Part shown: positions 57,201 through 64,000 of the stretch, piece after piece
Layout: each line of letters starts with the position of its first letter
Position numbering within the stretch: the first letter of the stretch is position 1
NCBI GenBank assembly: GCA_032117595.1
Contig: JAULYZ010000017.1
Location: forward strand, 1-64,000
DNA length: 64,000 nt
Source: WLJO01 sp032117595
GTDB lineage: Bacteria; Actinomycetota; Acidimicrobiia; Acidimicrobiales; Ilumatobacteraceae
Direction: 5' to 3'
Position numbers and translations under genes: made by a program
Notes under the pieces: generated by a model
Database searches by the model: none
What the model saw: only the letters and a program-made list of their open reading frames with translations
What the model was told of the DNA's origin: nothing

Positions 57201-60200
57201 CGAGTCGGCGTAGTCGGACGACGAGTCGTTCGTGCCGTCCCCGTTGTTCTCGGTGGTGGGGAACAGGCCGTCGGGTGCGGTGATCGTCACTCGGTACCGA
57301 CCCGGGGGCAGGTTGTCGAAGAGGTAGTGCCCCGATGCGTCGGTGTACTCGGGGCCGACGGTGTTCCCGAAGATGTCCTCGACCGGATCGCCGTCCAGGT
57401 TCGTGATGGTGAGCTTCACGTTCGCAAGCGGGATGTCCGACGCGTCCTGCAGACCGTTCACGTCTGCGTCGAGCCAGACGTAGTCGCCGACGGACACGCG
57501 AGGCGCGTAGAACCCGAAGTCCAGCGAGAGGTCTGCCTCGCCGGGGGTGTCAAGCGATGCAGAGGTTGCGGTAGTGGGTGTTGTCGCTGTGAAGCCGGCC
57601 GGTGGCGCAACCGAGACTCTGTAGGTGCCGTACGGCAGGTTCTCGAATCGGTACTCGCCGTTCTCGTCGGTAGTGGCTTTCACTGGGCTGCCGGATCCGT
57701 CGAGCACTGGATTGCCGGCGGCGTCGAGCAATGACAGTTCCACGCCTGCGATGCCTGGCTCACCCGGGTCTTGGGTACCGTCGTTGTCTGCGTCGAGCCA
57801 GACGAAGTCGCCGAGGCTCACCACCGGCACGACGCCGAAATCGAGCGAGAGGTCGTGCTGGCCGGGTGTAAGGACGACTGAGGTCGCCGTGGTCGTCGAG
57901 GAATCCGCCGAGGTGTCCTCGCCTGCTTCGGCTGTGGTGGGTCCGTAGCCCGGCGGGTAGGTGATGTGCACCTGGTACTGACCTGCAGGCAGACCCTCGA
58001 AGAAGTACGCGCCATCGGCTCCGGTGGTGATGGGCCCAACGGGATTACCGAGCACGTCGGTAACCGGGTTGCCGAACGGGTCGGTGAGCGTCAGGGTCGC
58101 GCCGGCAATGCCCAACTCGCCCGGATCCTGTACACCATCGCCGTCGGTGTCGAGCCACACACGGTCACCGAGCGACACCGGCGGCGGGTACGGCGCCCAG
58201 AACCCAAAGTCCAGCGAACGGTCCGACGCCCCCGGCTCCGTCAGGTTCGCCGATGTGGCCGAACCCGTCGACGAGTCGACCGAGTCGTCACCGCCGACCC
58301 CGGGGCTCACCGGCGACAGCCCGAGCGGTGTGGTTGCGATCACTTTGTAAGCGCCGACCGGAAGATTCTTGAACTCGTAGAAACCGTTGGCGTCGGTGTA
58401 CACCGGCTCTACCGGATTGCCGAACGCGTCCAGTACCGGGTTGTCCGACAGGTCGACGAGCACGAGCTTCACCCCCTGCAGGGGCACGTCGCTCGGGTCC
58501 TGAACACCGTCGTTGTTCGTGTCGAACCAGACGTAGTCGCCGATCGACACCACCGGCACCACGCCAGCGTCGATCGTCGGGTTGACGAACGCGGCGATCG
58601 TCGAGGCATCCGTGTCTGCCACCGTCCCCGAAGTGGGGTCGACGCCGAGGGTGACGGTGAACACCGGCGTGATGCCGGTGACGCGATCCGGGTTGGAGTC
58701 GCTTGCTCCCGCACCCGACCCCTGAGTGGTGAACGCGTACCCGTCGGGAAGCACGAACTGCATCCGGTAATCGCCTGGCGAGATGCGATCGAAGACGTAG
58801 TAGCCGTTGACGTCCGTGGTGGCGGTGAGCGGTGTGCCGTCCGCCCCGGTGACGGGGTCCCCATTCGTATCGAGCAGTGCGACCTTCACTCCCGGGAGTG
58901 GCAGTTCGCCAGCGTCCTGCACACCGTCGCCGTCGGCATCGATCCAGACGTAGTCGCCAACGGCAACCGCCTCGAGGAAGCCAACGTCAAAGGACATGTC
59001 GTTCGTGCCGGCAGCGAGCGCAGGAACGCTCATGCGGGGGAATGAGTTGAAGCCGTAGGCGGTACCGGAGCCACCGAGCGCGGCGTTGCTGTCGATCGAC
59101 GTCTCGAGGTCGCCTGTGGTCGCGGTCGTCGCGCCCGCCGTTGTGGGAACGTACCCCTCGAGTGGCCCCCCGGACGCGTAGTCCGCCGGGTTGTCGAGTC
59201 GGATGGTGTAGGCCACTCCCCGCTGAAGGTTGCCGCCGACCGCGTCTGGCGTTGATCCACCGTTAGCGGCTTCGGTCACTGCGGACGAGAAGTAGTACTC
59301 ACCCTTGCTGTTCGTCACGGCGGTGCCGACCAGCACGCCGTTGCTGTCGTAGAGGCGCACCGTGACACCCGCAATCGGCGACTCATCCGGATCCTGGATG
59401 CCGTCACCGTCGGTGTCGACCCACAGGCGGTTGCCGATCTGTACGGGCGCCAGGTCGCAGAGCGCGGCGAGGTCCCCCATCCCCATGGTCTTGGAGAAGC
59501 TCCCGGCCGAGTTCGGGCCGTAGAGCGAGCCGTAGACGTTGAAGCCGCCGGCCGATACGGCGGACTGCCGGGAGCCCGACTGTGCTGTGCCGACAGCAAA
59601 GTTGAGGTAGTAGGCAACGCCGCCGGTCCGAACGCCGTAACTGTTCCACGAACTGCCCTGGTAGGCCGCGTCGATGGAGGTATTCAACACCTCGGGGAAG
59701 CCGGGTAACTGAAGCACTGAGCCTCCGGCGATGTCTGCGTGAAGGGCGGAACCCCCATAGAGGCCGAACTCGTCCCAGTAGTACTCGTCGTCGGTGGTGG
59801 TTCCGGTCCAGTTCCCGTACCGGGCGTTACAGGCGGCGTTTCCGGCCTGCTGATAGGTGAAGTCGGCAGCGGTCCATCCGGGACCTGTCCGGCAGATACG
59901 GATCAGGTCTCCCGGGGTCATGCCTTGGCCTGCTTGGTAGTTGCCTGCTGGCGAGACGGTGCCGATCGACATCGCCATGTCCGCCCCGCGGTTACGGAGT
60001 GCGACGATCATCGAGCCGTTGCGGTCGAACTGGAGACCGGACGCGAGAGGCATCGGATAGTCAAGCCACCACTCTTGGCCGGTGTACACCCACCAACCCA
60101 TGGTGAACTTGTCGGTCCAGGGGTGCCACACCCTCGTGAAGGCCGGCGCCGTCTGCCAGGGGTACCCCCTCACGGGGTTCGTGCCGTTGTTCAGCGCGCG

Positions 60201-61580
60201 GGGGCCGAAGAAGTTCGACCAGCCGTTCGACGCGGGCTCGTAGCGCACGATCGAATAGGTGATGTTGGCTCCCGTGGTGAGGGCGGTGAGTTTCGACGCG
60301 TCGTAGTCGCCGGAGCCGTCGCAGGTGACGGGGAGGTAGACCGAGCCGCGGAACACCGTGACGCCGAACGGACGAGCCGTCCCATTGGTGCACGACACGG
60401 TGCCGACGATGGAGCCTTCGTCGGTCATCGTCGTGGGCGCCGAACCGTTGGACGGCATGACCACCTTGTAGAGGTGACGCGTGTAGAGGCTGACCACCCA
60501 CAGGTTTCCGGTTTCGTCGACGGTGATGTCACCGATACCGGTCTTCCCTACTTCTTCATAGACCCCGTCGGTGTCGGCAGGGATGTCGGAGTCGGCGTTC
60601 TCGTTGTCCGTGTCGAGTCCGCGAGCGGAGTTTGTGGGGATGTACCCGGTGAAGCCTGCGTTGGCGATACCGGTCGGTGGCGGCGTGGTGTTCGAGAACT
60701 GGTCTCCGGGGAGGAGCGTCTCGAGATCGACGAGGAACGCGGTGGTGCCACCAGCGTCGGCAGGCGCCGAGTACTTGGTACTGTCGGGGGTGGTGGAAAA
60801 GAGCGCGCCGGGGAGCGGAACGCCGTTGCGCTGGTACATCCGTTCCGCCCGTCGCACGAAGGCCGACGTGAGGATTCGCCTCGACCCCGGATTCCACGCA
60901 GTGCCGTAGATTGACCCGGTCTCGCTCGCTTGCGCCGCTTTGGAGTACGTCCGGTCCGAGTACAGGTCGTAGAAGACCTTGGGCGACCCGTCGTAGGCAG
61001 TCACGTAGACGGTGGGCGAGGCCTGCGCAGCTGCGCCGACGCCGTTGCATCCCTGTGTGATCGCAATGTTGGGGTTGCTCTGGCAGTACTCGCCCGGGAC
61101 GTTCACCCCAAAGTTCACGCCGGTGTTGCCCTTTCTGGCGAACTGGATCGACGTGCCCGTGCTCGAGCCTGCGGCCCCCGTGGTGATGACGGGTGCCGCC
61201 GGACGGAACGCCGAGAGGTAGGGGTCGTTCTCGGGGATGGAGAACTCGACTCGCACGTCGTTGGTTGGGGCCGATGTGACGTCGATGGTCCACGTGCCAT
61301 TGGCTGCAGTCGTGGTGCTGCCCACCTCGGCGCCGGTGGTGTCAAAGGCCCGCACCGTGATCCCTGCGACCCCGACATCGAACGCAGTTCCGAGGGCCAC
61401 CGTGGTGTTCATCACCCCGTTGGCGTTGAAGTCCTGGAAGACCGTTCCCGAGACCGAGGAGCCGATGGCCGCAACGGGACCGGTGCTGCCCACCATCGTG
61501 ACGACCGACAGGCATCCGGCGATGACGGCCCCCGGAATGAGCGCGCGGACGCAAGACATGGTTCGTGCACGTGTCGACAT
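51237..61580 (-). CDS. Giant LPPTG-anchored surface protein with 20 SdrD-B-like repeats
   Basis: 3447 aa. Signal peptide at 1-38; an N-terminal beta domain (SVSGTVFQDFNANGVMN, 41-140); a unique region to about 712 with propeller-like strands. Then 20 tandem beta-sandwich repeats (713 to about 3400), each opening with a GDYVWxDxDxDGxQD-type segment, an aspartate-rich loop likely binding calcium as in SdrD B domains. The C-terminus has a sortase motif LPPTG (3407-3411), a hydrophobic helix (MWWIALCLLLAGAALHL) and a basic tail. It should be covalently attached to the cell wall and extend far outward, for adhesion or aggregation (inference). GGGGGGAA precedes the ATG. No sortase gene is in the window. 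Confidence 0.93.
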   Translation of the reverse strand: MSTRARTMSCVRALIPGAVIAGCLSVVTMVGSTGPVAAIGSSVSGTVFQDFNANGVMNTTVALGTAFDVGVAGITVRAFDTTGAEVGSTTTAANGTWTIDVTSAPTNDVRVEFSIPENDPYLSAFRPAAPVITTGAAGSSTGTSIQFARKGNTGVNFGVNVPGEYCQSNPNIAITQGCNGVGAAAQASPTVYVTAYDGSPKVFYDLYSDRTYSKAAQASETGSIYGTAWNPGSRRILTSAFVRRAERMYQRNGVPLPGALFSTTPDSTKYSAPADAGGTTAFLVDLETLLPGDQFSNTTPPPTGIANAGFTGYIPTNSARGLDTDNENADSDIPADTDGVYEEVGKTGIGDITVDETGNLWVVSLYTRHLYKVVMPSNGSAPTTMTDEGSIVGTVSCTNGTARPFGVTVFRGSVYLPVTCDGSGDYDASKLTALTTGANITYSIVRYEPASNGWSNFFGPRALNNGTNPVRGYPWQTAPAFTRVWHPWTDKFTMGWWVYTGQEWWLDYPMPLASGLQFDRNGSMIVALRNRGADMAMSIGTVSPAGNYQAGQGMTPGDLIRICRTGPGWTAADFTYQQAGNAACNARYGNWTGTTTDDEYYWDEFGLYGGSALHADIAGGSVLQLPGFPEVLNTSIDAAYQGSSWNSYGVRTGGVAYYLNFAVGTAQSGSRQSAVSAGGFNVYGSLYGPNSAGSFSKTMGMGDLAALCDLAPVQIGNRLWVDTDGDGIQDPDESPIAGVTVRLYDSNGVLVGTAVTNSKGEYYFSSAVTEAANGGSTPDAVGGNLQRGVAYTIRLDNPADYASGGPLEGYVPTTAGATTATTGDLETSIDSNAALGGSGTAYGFNSFPRMSVPALAAGTNDMSFDVGFLEAVAVGDYVWIDADGDGVQDAGELPLPGVKVALLDTNGDPVTGADGTPLTATTDVNGYYVFDRISPGDYRMQFVLPDGYAFTTQGSGAGASDSNPDRVTGITPVFTVTLGVDPTSGTVADTDASTIAAFVNPTIDAGVVPVVSIGDYVWFDTNNDGVQDPSDVPLQGVKLVLVDLSDNPVLDAFGNPVEPVYTDANGFYEFKNLPVGAYKVIATTPLGLSPVSPGVGGDDSVDSSTGSATSANLTEPGASDRSLDFGFWAPYPPPVSLGDRVWLDTDGDGVQDPGELGIAGATLTLTDPFGNPVTDVLGNPVGPITTGADGAYFFEGLPAGQYQVHITYPPGYGPTTAEAGEDTSADSSTTTATSVVLTPGQHDLSLDFGVVPVVSLGDFVWLDADNDGTQDPGEPGIAGVELSLLDAAGNPVLDGSGSPVKATTDENGEYRFENLPYGTYRVSVAPPAGFTATTPTTATSASLDTPGEADLSLDFGFYAPRVSVGDYVWLDADVNGLQDASDIPLANVKLTITNLDGDPVEDIFGNTVGPEYTDASGHYLFDNLPPGRYRVTITAPDGLFPTTENNGDGTNDSSSDYADSVNLPNNGDSDPNLDFGLYVPPPAIGNYVWVDTNLDGIQAPGEPGLAGVVLALFEADGVTPVLDGGGNPVTTTTDTTGFYAFADLAFQSYTVKITYPSGYAPTKTGAGTSATDSSTNSATSAVLSLLAPVDMTLDFGVVPMVSLGDFVWVDTDRDGLQDAGEPGIPGVTLALQYADGTPVLDASSNPVTTTTNGDGEYLFENLPPGVYKVVITPPAGYVPTVSTGGTGAEDSSTGSALSMLLDDPNEHDPTLDFGFVLPAVSVGNFVWLDLNRDGIQDPSEEGIAGVELGIVDAATGLPVTDVNGDPVGTVLTDKDGFYLFDKLPPGQYRVSVVTPPDGLIPTVTGAGDKATDSSTDSATSRSLLTNSEDDPTLDFGFVVPSVSVGDYVWIDSNRDGIQQGSESGITGITLSIKNADGSNVYDVFGDPVTTTTTNALGAYLFENLPPGTYVVSVDTPPAGYVPTKAEQGADTTADSSTGSATSAALTDDGSSDRSLDFGFVLPALGVGDFVWIDLDKDGVQDTTEPPLPGVKVELLNPDGTPALDLLGYPVPSTFTDVNGYYFFDSLAPGDYQIRFTLPDGYGFTAQAAGTDPEVDANPDPATGLTPVFTLADSAGVGNTVEDTDPETSAILVDPTIDAGVIAPVVAVGDYVWRDDNLDGLQTAGEPPLKGVKVELFDASGAPAMDADGNPVAAVYTDASGKYFIDNLIPGTYYIVFTPPTGYDFTGQMVGSNTGKDSNPDATGRTPDFTIGAVAGGTTSADTDPATKATLVNPTIDAGLVQPEVGVGDFVWVDTDKDGIQDPNEPVLEGVLVQLLNADGTLARDADGNLVLPEYTDDNGFYFFDNLRPGDYRMQFLLPAGYTFTTDNPAAGGTGDNDSNPNPMSGLTPVFTIEGAVKGDTVLATDYPDLPAGAEAVLVNPTIDAGVISPVVAVGNYTWIDRDADGVQDIGEPALAGVKVELFDAAGNPATDYDGNPVPPVYTNAQGYYLFDNLLPGDYTIKFTGPSGYVLTIDEPGAAGTVGNDSNPDPSTGWTPEFSIGPVIAGTTVSDTDPATKATLVNPSIDAGFVAPVVAMGDFTWIDTDKDEIQDPSEPVLAGVLVQLLNADGTIAHHVDGTPVAPVYTDANGYYFVDDLLPGDYRAQFVLPAGYAFTGDLSGADRALDSNPNPTTGLTPVFTIAATATGDTVVDTDPSTDAVLVNPTIDAGVIAPVVAIGNYTWIDADQDGVQDKGELPLEGVKVELFNPDGSPATDYHGNPVPAVYTDEDGFYVFDNLLPGDYRVTFSAPDGFDLTDDGGGSVSKDSDPDPETGETPVFRINPIPSGNTVYDTDTDTVAQLVNPTIDAGFVPVVAVGDYTWVDSDRDGIQDDTESPIAGMKVSLYAADGVTPAVDADGNPIGFVTTDANGFYLFDNLLPGDYTIRFEPPAGYAFTQDGAGTDGSVDSNASDSTAGGAYGWTSAFTINPDASGDTIAAADYTDAPAGMIARFVNPTVDAGVVPLAAVGDFTWLDSDRDGLQDIGEPKLAGVVVKLYDPVTKTQALDAYGNLAQATTDANGFYFIDDLFPGDYYATFTLPDPGHYRFTAPGVTNSITPSGNGSNPIGYASPETRVSTPATGDDSNPDRYSGVTPTFTVAASATGDTVAAASTTLPAGGADALFVNPTIDAGIVPIVAISNYYWFDDDRDGTREPTELPVVGGKVELLNPDGTPATDADGNPVPPVNADENGYFLFDNLIPGDYKLRFTPPPGYVFTKKGSGGALDDSNTNPDGVTDTFSVEPIVTGNTVDETTEPIKALKWNPTVGAGLVPIVAVGDYVWFDTDGDGLQDRGEEPAHNALVRLVNPDGTPALDADGIPVAEVRTDARGRYLFDNLLPGSYRVQFPTPLGYLLTTNLGGDDTTDSDADTLSGLTDVFTIYGRATGNTIADTDPATKALFVDPTIDAGYVEAELPPTGSDPYPMWWIALCLLLAGAALHLTTRRCGRDATTSVR
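51369..59444 (-). repeat. 20-unit coding repeat array of the giant protein (two unit classes)
   Basis: Units of about 105-165 codons. Unit 1 is a divergent leader. Unit 2 and units 11-20 (51369-55691) end with a long TPVFTI...VNPTIDAG segment. Units 3-10 (55692-58550) are shorter and end with DSSTGSATS...LDFGF. The block order leader-A-BBBBBBBB-AAAAAAAAAA suggests at least two separate amplification events. DNA identity between neighbouring units is high enough for recombination to change copy number. Confidence 0.88.
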
Positions 61581-61608
61581 CGGTTCCCCCCGACTTCGGT
61601 CCTCGGTC

Positions 61609-61676
61609 GAGTACGGGAACGAACTCGTTCTGAGTTCACACCACTCCGAGCGCGCTCTTGGCGGTATCCCGTACTC
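61609..61676. promoter_or_regulatory. Nested inverted repeats upstream of the giant surface-protein gene
   Basis: GAGTACGGGA (61609-61618) and TCCCGTACTC (61667-61676) are perfect 10-bp inverted copies 48 bp apart. Between them GAACTC (61621-61626) and GAGTTC (61632-61637) form a second hairpin. It lies 29-96 bp before the start codon, where an operator, a structured leader or a cruciform at an insertion boundary could be. No known regulator motif is recognised. Confidence 0.5.
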
Positions 61677-61798
61677 CCCGAATGAGGGTGGTCGGCGTGA
61701 AAGACCTGTGCAACGAGCGCGGTGTCCCCTACTTCATGACACGCGCCCGACCGGCGATGGGAAGAGAAGGTGAACTGCGGCGGAGCCGTTCAAGACCC

Positions 61799-62116
61799 GT
61801 GTGGATGACGTTTGCGGCGAAGACCGTCTCCGACAAGGTCCTCGTGATCATTCCCCCGGTGGTGATCTTCGTGGCGTCGGGCTTCCAGCACCTCGTGGCT
61901 GCCTTCTACTCGATCACTGCAGGGCTGCTGCTCCGGGCGTGGGCAGGGGACGGTTTCTGGACCGAGACCGGCATGTCATCATCGAGTTACCCGCAACTGA
62001 GCTGGTCTCGTTTCGTGGTGCACAGCATGGTGCCCGTCACGCTCGGCAACCTCGTCGGTGGTGCTGTCTTGGTGGGCGCGATGTACTGGCTGACGTTCCT
62101 GCGCGACCACCGGCAC
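61799..62116 (+). repeat. Direct repeat copy 2 of the FNT 3' end
   Basis: Gap-free match to 50850-51167 at a constant offset of 10,949 bp. The left edge is sharp: no FNT-like sequence precedes it. Differences are almost all synonymous; the one amino-acid change seen is Thr to Ser (QLTWS to QLSWS). Confidence 0.92.
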
Positions 62117-62119
62117 TAG
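61799..62119 (+). pseudogene. Truncated FNT channel gene (C-terminal third)
   Basis: About 106 residues matching FNT residues 179-284, with intact frame to a TAG, but the first ~178 residues are missing. Upstream the same frame continues to an ATG at 61658, adding ~47 residues of unrelated basic sequence without membrane segments, so a functional protein is unlikely. It is the remnant of a duplicated or recombined FNT gene now separated from the intact copy by the giant surface-protein gene. Its stop overlaps the convergent methyltransferase stop. Confidence 0.85.
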
Positions 62120-62844
62120 ACGGGGCGCAGCACCGCGAGAGTCTGACCGAAGTGCCTCAGTTGGCCTGTTGGGCCGATCACGTGCGGTTCGTCGCCGCGT
62201 AGCCACTGCTCGAGCGACCACCCTGCCAGCCCCGCAATCGTCTCGACCATCTCGCGGGTGGTGGTCACGTTGCGCGGTGTTTGCCAACGCGACTGGGGAT
62301 CGAGTGCGGCTTGTTGGAGAAAGATCTCTCGTGCAACCGCAAGGTCGAGCGGCAGCACGGACATCACCATCACGCCGTCGTCCTTCACGACGTGACGCAT
62401 GGCGCCCAGGTATCGGTACATGTCCTCGTGCTCCATGTGGGTGAAGACCGAGAACGCGCAGACCACATCGATGGAGGCCGGGGCCAGTTCGAAGTCCGGC
62501 GTGCTCTGCTGTCGGAACGTGACGCTGACGCCGTCGAGATCTCCGAGGTCGGCCACACGCCGTGTTGCTGCAGCGAGGAAGGTCGTCGACACGTCGATGC
62601 CGATGTAGTTCCCTCCCCCTGCGAGGAAGGGAACGGCATGAATGGCGAGGCGACCGTCACCGCATCCGAAGTCGAGCAGCGTCGAGGCGGGCGTGAGCCC
62701 GACGGAACGCAGCACGGCGAGCTCGAGTCGACCGATGAGGTCGTAGTCCCCGATACCTACGTTGCCGCCCTGTCGGGCGTGGCGTTCGTAGAGCTCGGTG
62801 TAGGGGTGGGTTCGGCGCGACCGACCAAGGAGTCGCCCGAGCAT
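62116..62844 (-). CDS. SAM-dependent methyltransferase (class I)
   Basis: 242 aa. Motif I is LLDFGCGDGRL (57-67), followed by the acidic motif NYIGIDVSTTFLAAA and a later DVVCAFSVFTHMEHEDMYRYLGAMRHVV typical of small-molecule methyltransferases. The frame stays open upstream, but the ATG at 62844 begins the recognisable protein. Target unknown. It converges with the FNT remnant and lies 206 bp downstream of the tRNA cluster on the same strand. Confidence 0.85.
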   Translation of the reverse strand: MLGRLLGRSRRTHPYTELYERHARQGGNVGIGDYDLIGRLELAVLRSVGLTPASTLLDFGCGDGRLAIHAVPFLAGGGNYIGIDVSTTFLAAATRRVADLGDLDGVSVTFRQQSTPDFELAPASIDVVCAFSVFTHMEHEDMYRYLGAMRHVVKDDGVMVMSVLPLDLAVAREIFLQQAALDPQSRWQTPRNVTTTREMVETIAGLAGWSLEQWLRGDEPHVIGPTGQLRHFGQTLAVLRPV

Positions 62845-63050
62845 CCTCCGCGTTTGTTTACCCACCACCGGTGGGACAGTACCCGCCGTTGCTCCTCGGT
62901 TGGACCGATCCGGCGCCAGTTGACGGAGGTCCAAGCAACGGCGGCTCCGGCACTGCAGCGACCGACACGCACACGCGACCCGATTCGGTGTCACTCCAGG
63001 CGACGATTCCGCACCGAGATGCCCCGAGTGAGTCGCAGCACGGCGCACCG

Positions 63051-63126
63051 TGGTGGTCGAGACCGGCGTCGATCCGGTGACCTTCCGCTTTTCAGGCGGA
63101 CGCTCTGCCGACTGAGCTACTCGACC
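63051..63126 (-). tRNA. tRNA-Phe (anticodon GAA), CCA encoded
   Basis: Full cloverleaf: acceptor GGTCGAG/CTCGACC, D-stem GCTC/GAGC, anticodon stem TCCGC/GCGGA around CTGAAAA, T-stem ACCGG/CCGGT. The 3' CCA is present in the DNA, unlike the two neighbours. It is the last of three tRNA genes in a row on the minus strand. Confidence 0.93.
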
Positions 63127-63161
63127 GTGACGAACGGGGCTTCGGCACCCCCGCCCGTAAG

Positions 63162-63235
63162 CGGTCCCGACGGGACTCGAACCCGCGACCTCCGGCTTGA
63201 CAGGCCGGCGTGAACTCCAACTTCACCACGGGACC
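63162..63235 (-). tRNA. tRNA-Asp (anticodon GTC)
   Basis: Acceptor GGTCCCG/CGGGACC, anticodon stem CCGGC/GCCGG around CTGTCAA, T-arm GCGGG-TTCGAGT-CCCGT, discriminator G. The CCA end is not encoded. It lies 35 bp from tRNA-Phe and 15 bp from tRNA-Glu, probably one precursor transcript. Confidence 0.93.
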
Positions 63236-63250
63236 AGATGAACTGGCCAG

Positions 63251-63323
63251 CACCCCCAACGGGATTCGAACCCGTGCCGCCACCTTGAAAGGGTGGTGTC
63301 CTAGGCCACTAGACGATGGGGGC
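63251..63323 (-). tRNA. tRNA-Glu (anticodon TTC)
   Basis: Acceptor GCCCCCA/TGGGGGT, anticodon stem CCACC/GGTGG around CTTTCAA, T-arm ACGGG-TTCGAAT-CCCGT. CCA is not encoded. It is the first gene of the Glu-Asp-Phe cluster, about 97 bp after the DUF2017 gene. Confidence 0.93.
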
Positions 63324-63420
63324 AAAGGAACGTCTCGCTGAGAGCGTCGAAACACTACCAGCGACCCTCCCCGATTACGCCAGACAGCCGAGGGCCGGCG
63401 GCCCCCAGCCGGATCCGTGG

Positions 63421-63897
63421 TCAGGTCGCCGAGAGGGCCGACATGATCTCCTCGAGCAGCACCGAGAGGTAGCCGTACAGGGCGAATTCGGGAAAGCGGG
63501 GGTCGTTCTCGTCGAGGTTCAGCGGTTCGTCGTCCTCGCCGATGTCGAGCACGGTGCCGAGTACGAGCCGCACGCTGTTCACGCACTGCATCCAGGCCAT
63601 CAGCGCTGCTTCGTCGAGGTGGGTCTCCTGAGCCGTCGCCATGAACTGTTCCAGAGCAGCGACCCGGGAGGCCACGAGTTCCTCCCGCATGAAGCGGTGG
63701 TACTCGGCGTCCCGCTCCACATCGTTCAGGTACGCCACGGGGAACAGGCGTCGGGCCCGCTCCTCGTCGGGGTGCTCCATCACCTCGCGGATCTGCGGGA
63801 GCAAATGCATCAGGAGCTCGCGCTCCTCGTCGGGAAGTTGGATGTCGTAGCCGCCCTTGGTGGCCCGGATCCGCCAGCGGCGTCGTCGTAGCGCCAC
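63421..63897 (-). CDS. DUF2017-family protein
   Basis: 158 aa, helical and acidic after a basic start (RRRRWRIR). The region MRLLP-like DERELLMHLLPQIREVM and the C-terminal LDENDPRFPEFALYGYLSVLLEEI are typical of the DUF2017 family, which sits next to clpS in many actinobacteria. Function unknown; its constant company suggests a link to Clp proteolysis. The GTG start is two bases from the clpS stop. Confidence 0.85.
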   Translation of the reverse strand: MALRRRRWRIRATKGGYDIQLPDEERELLMHLLPQIREVMEHPDEERARRLFPVAYLNDVERDAEYHRFMREELVASRVAALEQFMATAQETHLDEAALMAWMQCVNSVRLVLGTVLDIGEDDEPLNLDENDPRFPEFALYGYLSVLLEEIMSALSAT

Positions 63898-63898
63898 G

Positions 63899-64000
63899 TC
63901 AGTCGTCCTGCTGCATCGTGGCCCACAGGCCGTGCTCGTGCAGGCGGAACACGTCCAACTCAGCCTTCTCCCGGCTCCCGCTACTCACGACCGCCCGTCC
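63899..64000 (-). CDS. clpS: ClpS adaptor of the Clp protease, C-terminal end
   Basis: Partial: 33 codons visible before the TGA at 63899-63901. The residues VVSSGSREKAELDVFRLHEH and then GLWATMQQDD match the last strand and helix of actinobacterial ClpS, which delivers N-degron substrates to ClpC/ClpA. The rest of the gene lies beyond the window. It is directly upstream of the DUF2017 gene. Confidence 0.82.
   Translation of the reverse strand, partial: GRAVVSSGSREKAELDVFRLHEHGLWATMQQDD

Noticed and set aside
51369..59444. CRISPR array or satellite DNA
   Set aside because: The repeat period is over 300 bp, the frame is open throughout, and the units translate to SdrD-B-like domains.
50850..62116. 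Composite transposon or IS-flanked element
   Set aside because: No transposase gene, terminal inverted repeats at both ends or target-site duplication is seen; the direct repeats are pieces of a host-like transporter gene.
61658..62119. An intact small membrane protein of 153 residues
   Set aside because: The first part is unrelated basic sequence and the rest is only the last third of an FNT channel, so the pore could not form.
63051..63323. tRNA-Sec among the three tRNA genes
   Set aside because: Anticodons are GAA, GTC and TTC; none has TCA or the long variable arm of tRNA-Sec.

Overview
The window looks like chromosome from a high-G+C actinobacterium, most plausibly of the class Acidimicrobiia. 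This is an inference from gene content: F420-type luciferase-like enzymes, several CaiB/BaiF CoA-transferases, two P450s, the clpS-DUF2017 pair, and TANNNT boxes placed for leaderless transcription. No 16S rRNA gene is present to confirm it.

Layout. 0-5.4 kb holds housekeeping genes (end of a VOC protein, clpB, purA-purB). 5.4-18.6 kb mixes pyrE, selD, F420/flavin oxidoreductases, enoyl-CoA hydratases, CoA-transferases, a P450 and an amidohydrolase, suggesting degradation of acyl-CoA-linked organic compounds. 18.6-33.8 kb holds a DsbB/DUF929 redox pair, an SbtA/SbtB bicarbonate transport pair, an aminotransferase plus omega-amidase-like pair beside a HisD-family enzyme, MsrA, an MFS exporter, and an ArsC-family gene with an in-frame UGA. 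33.8-41.5 kb is a type IV pilus or type II secretion-like locus: divergent ATPase and platform protein, a major pilin, minor pilins and a 1058-residue prepilin. 41.5-49.2 kb has lipoproteins, a P450, a secreted subtilase and a desaturase with its Rieske protein. 49.2-62.1 kb holds a UGA-containing redoxin coupled to an FNT channel, then a 3447-residue LPPTG-anchored repeat protein, then a second, N-terminally truncated FNT copy in direct orientation. 62.1-64 kb has a methyltransferase, tRNAs Glu, Asp and Phe, a DUF2017 gene and the end of clpS.

The main result is three selenoprotein genes that simple ORF calling would truncate: SelD itself (Sec16), an ArsC/Spx-family protein (Sec12, exactly the catalytic Cys position), and a TlpA/AhpC-like redoxin with a Trp-Sec-Gly-Cys motif (Sec127). 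Each UGA is followed by a strong hairpin consistent with a bacterial SECIS, and each gene has a TANNNT box 6-8 nt before its start. The redoxin overlaps the FNT channel gene by four bases, making a candidate selenoredox-transport operon.

The second notable structure is the 10.3-kb surface-protein gene lying between two 318-bp direct copies of the FNT 3' end that differ almost only at synonymous sites. selA, selB, selC (tRNA-Sec), sortase, pilT and prepilin peptidase are not in the window.
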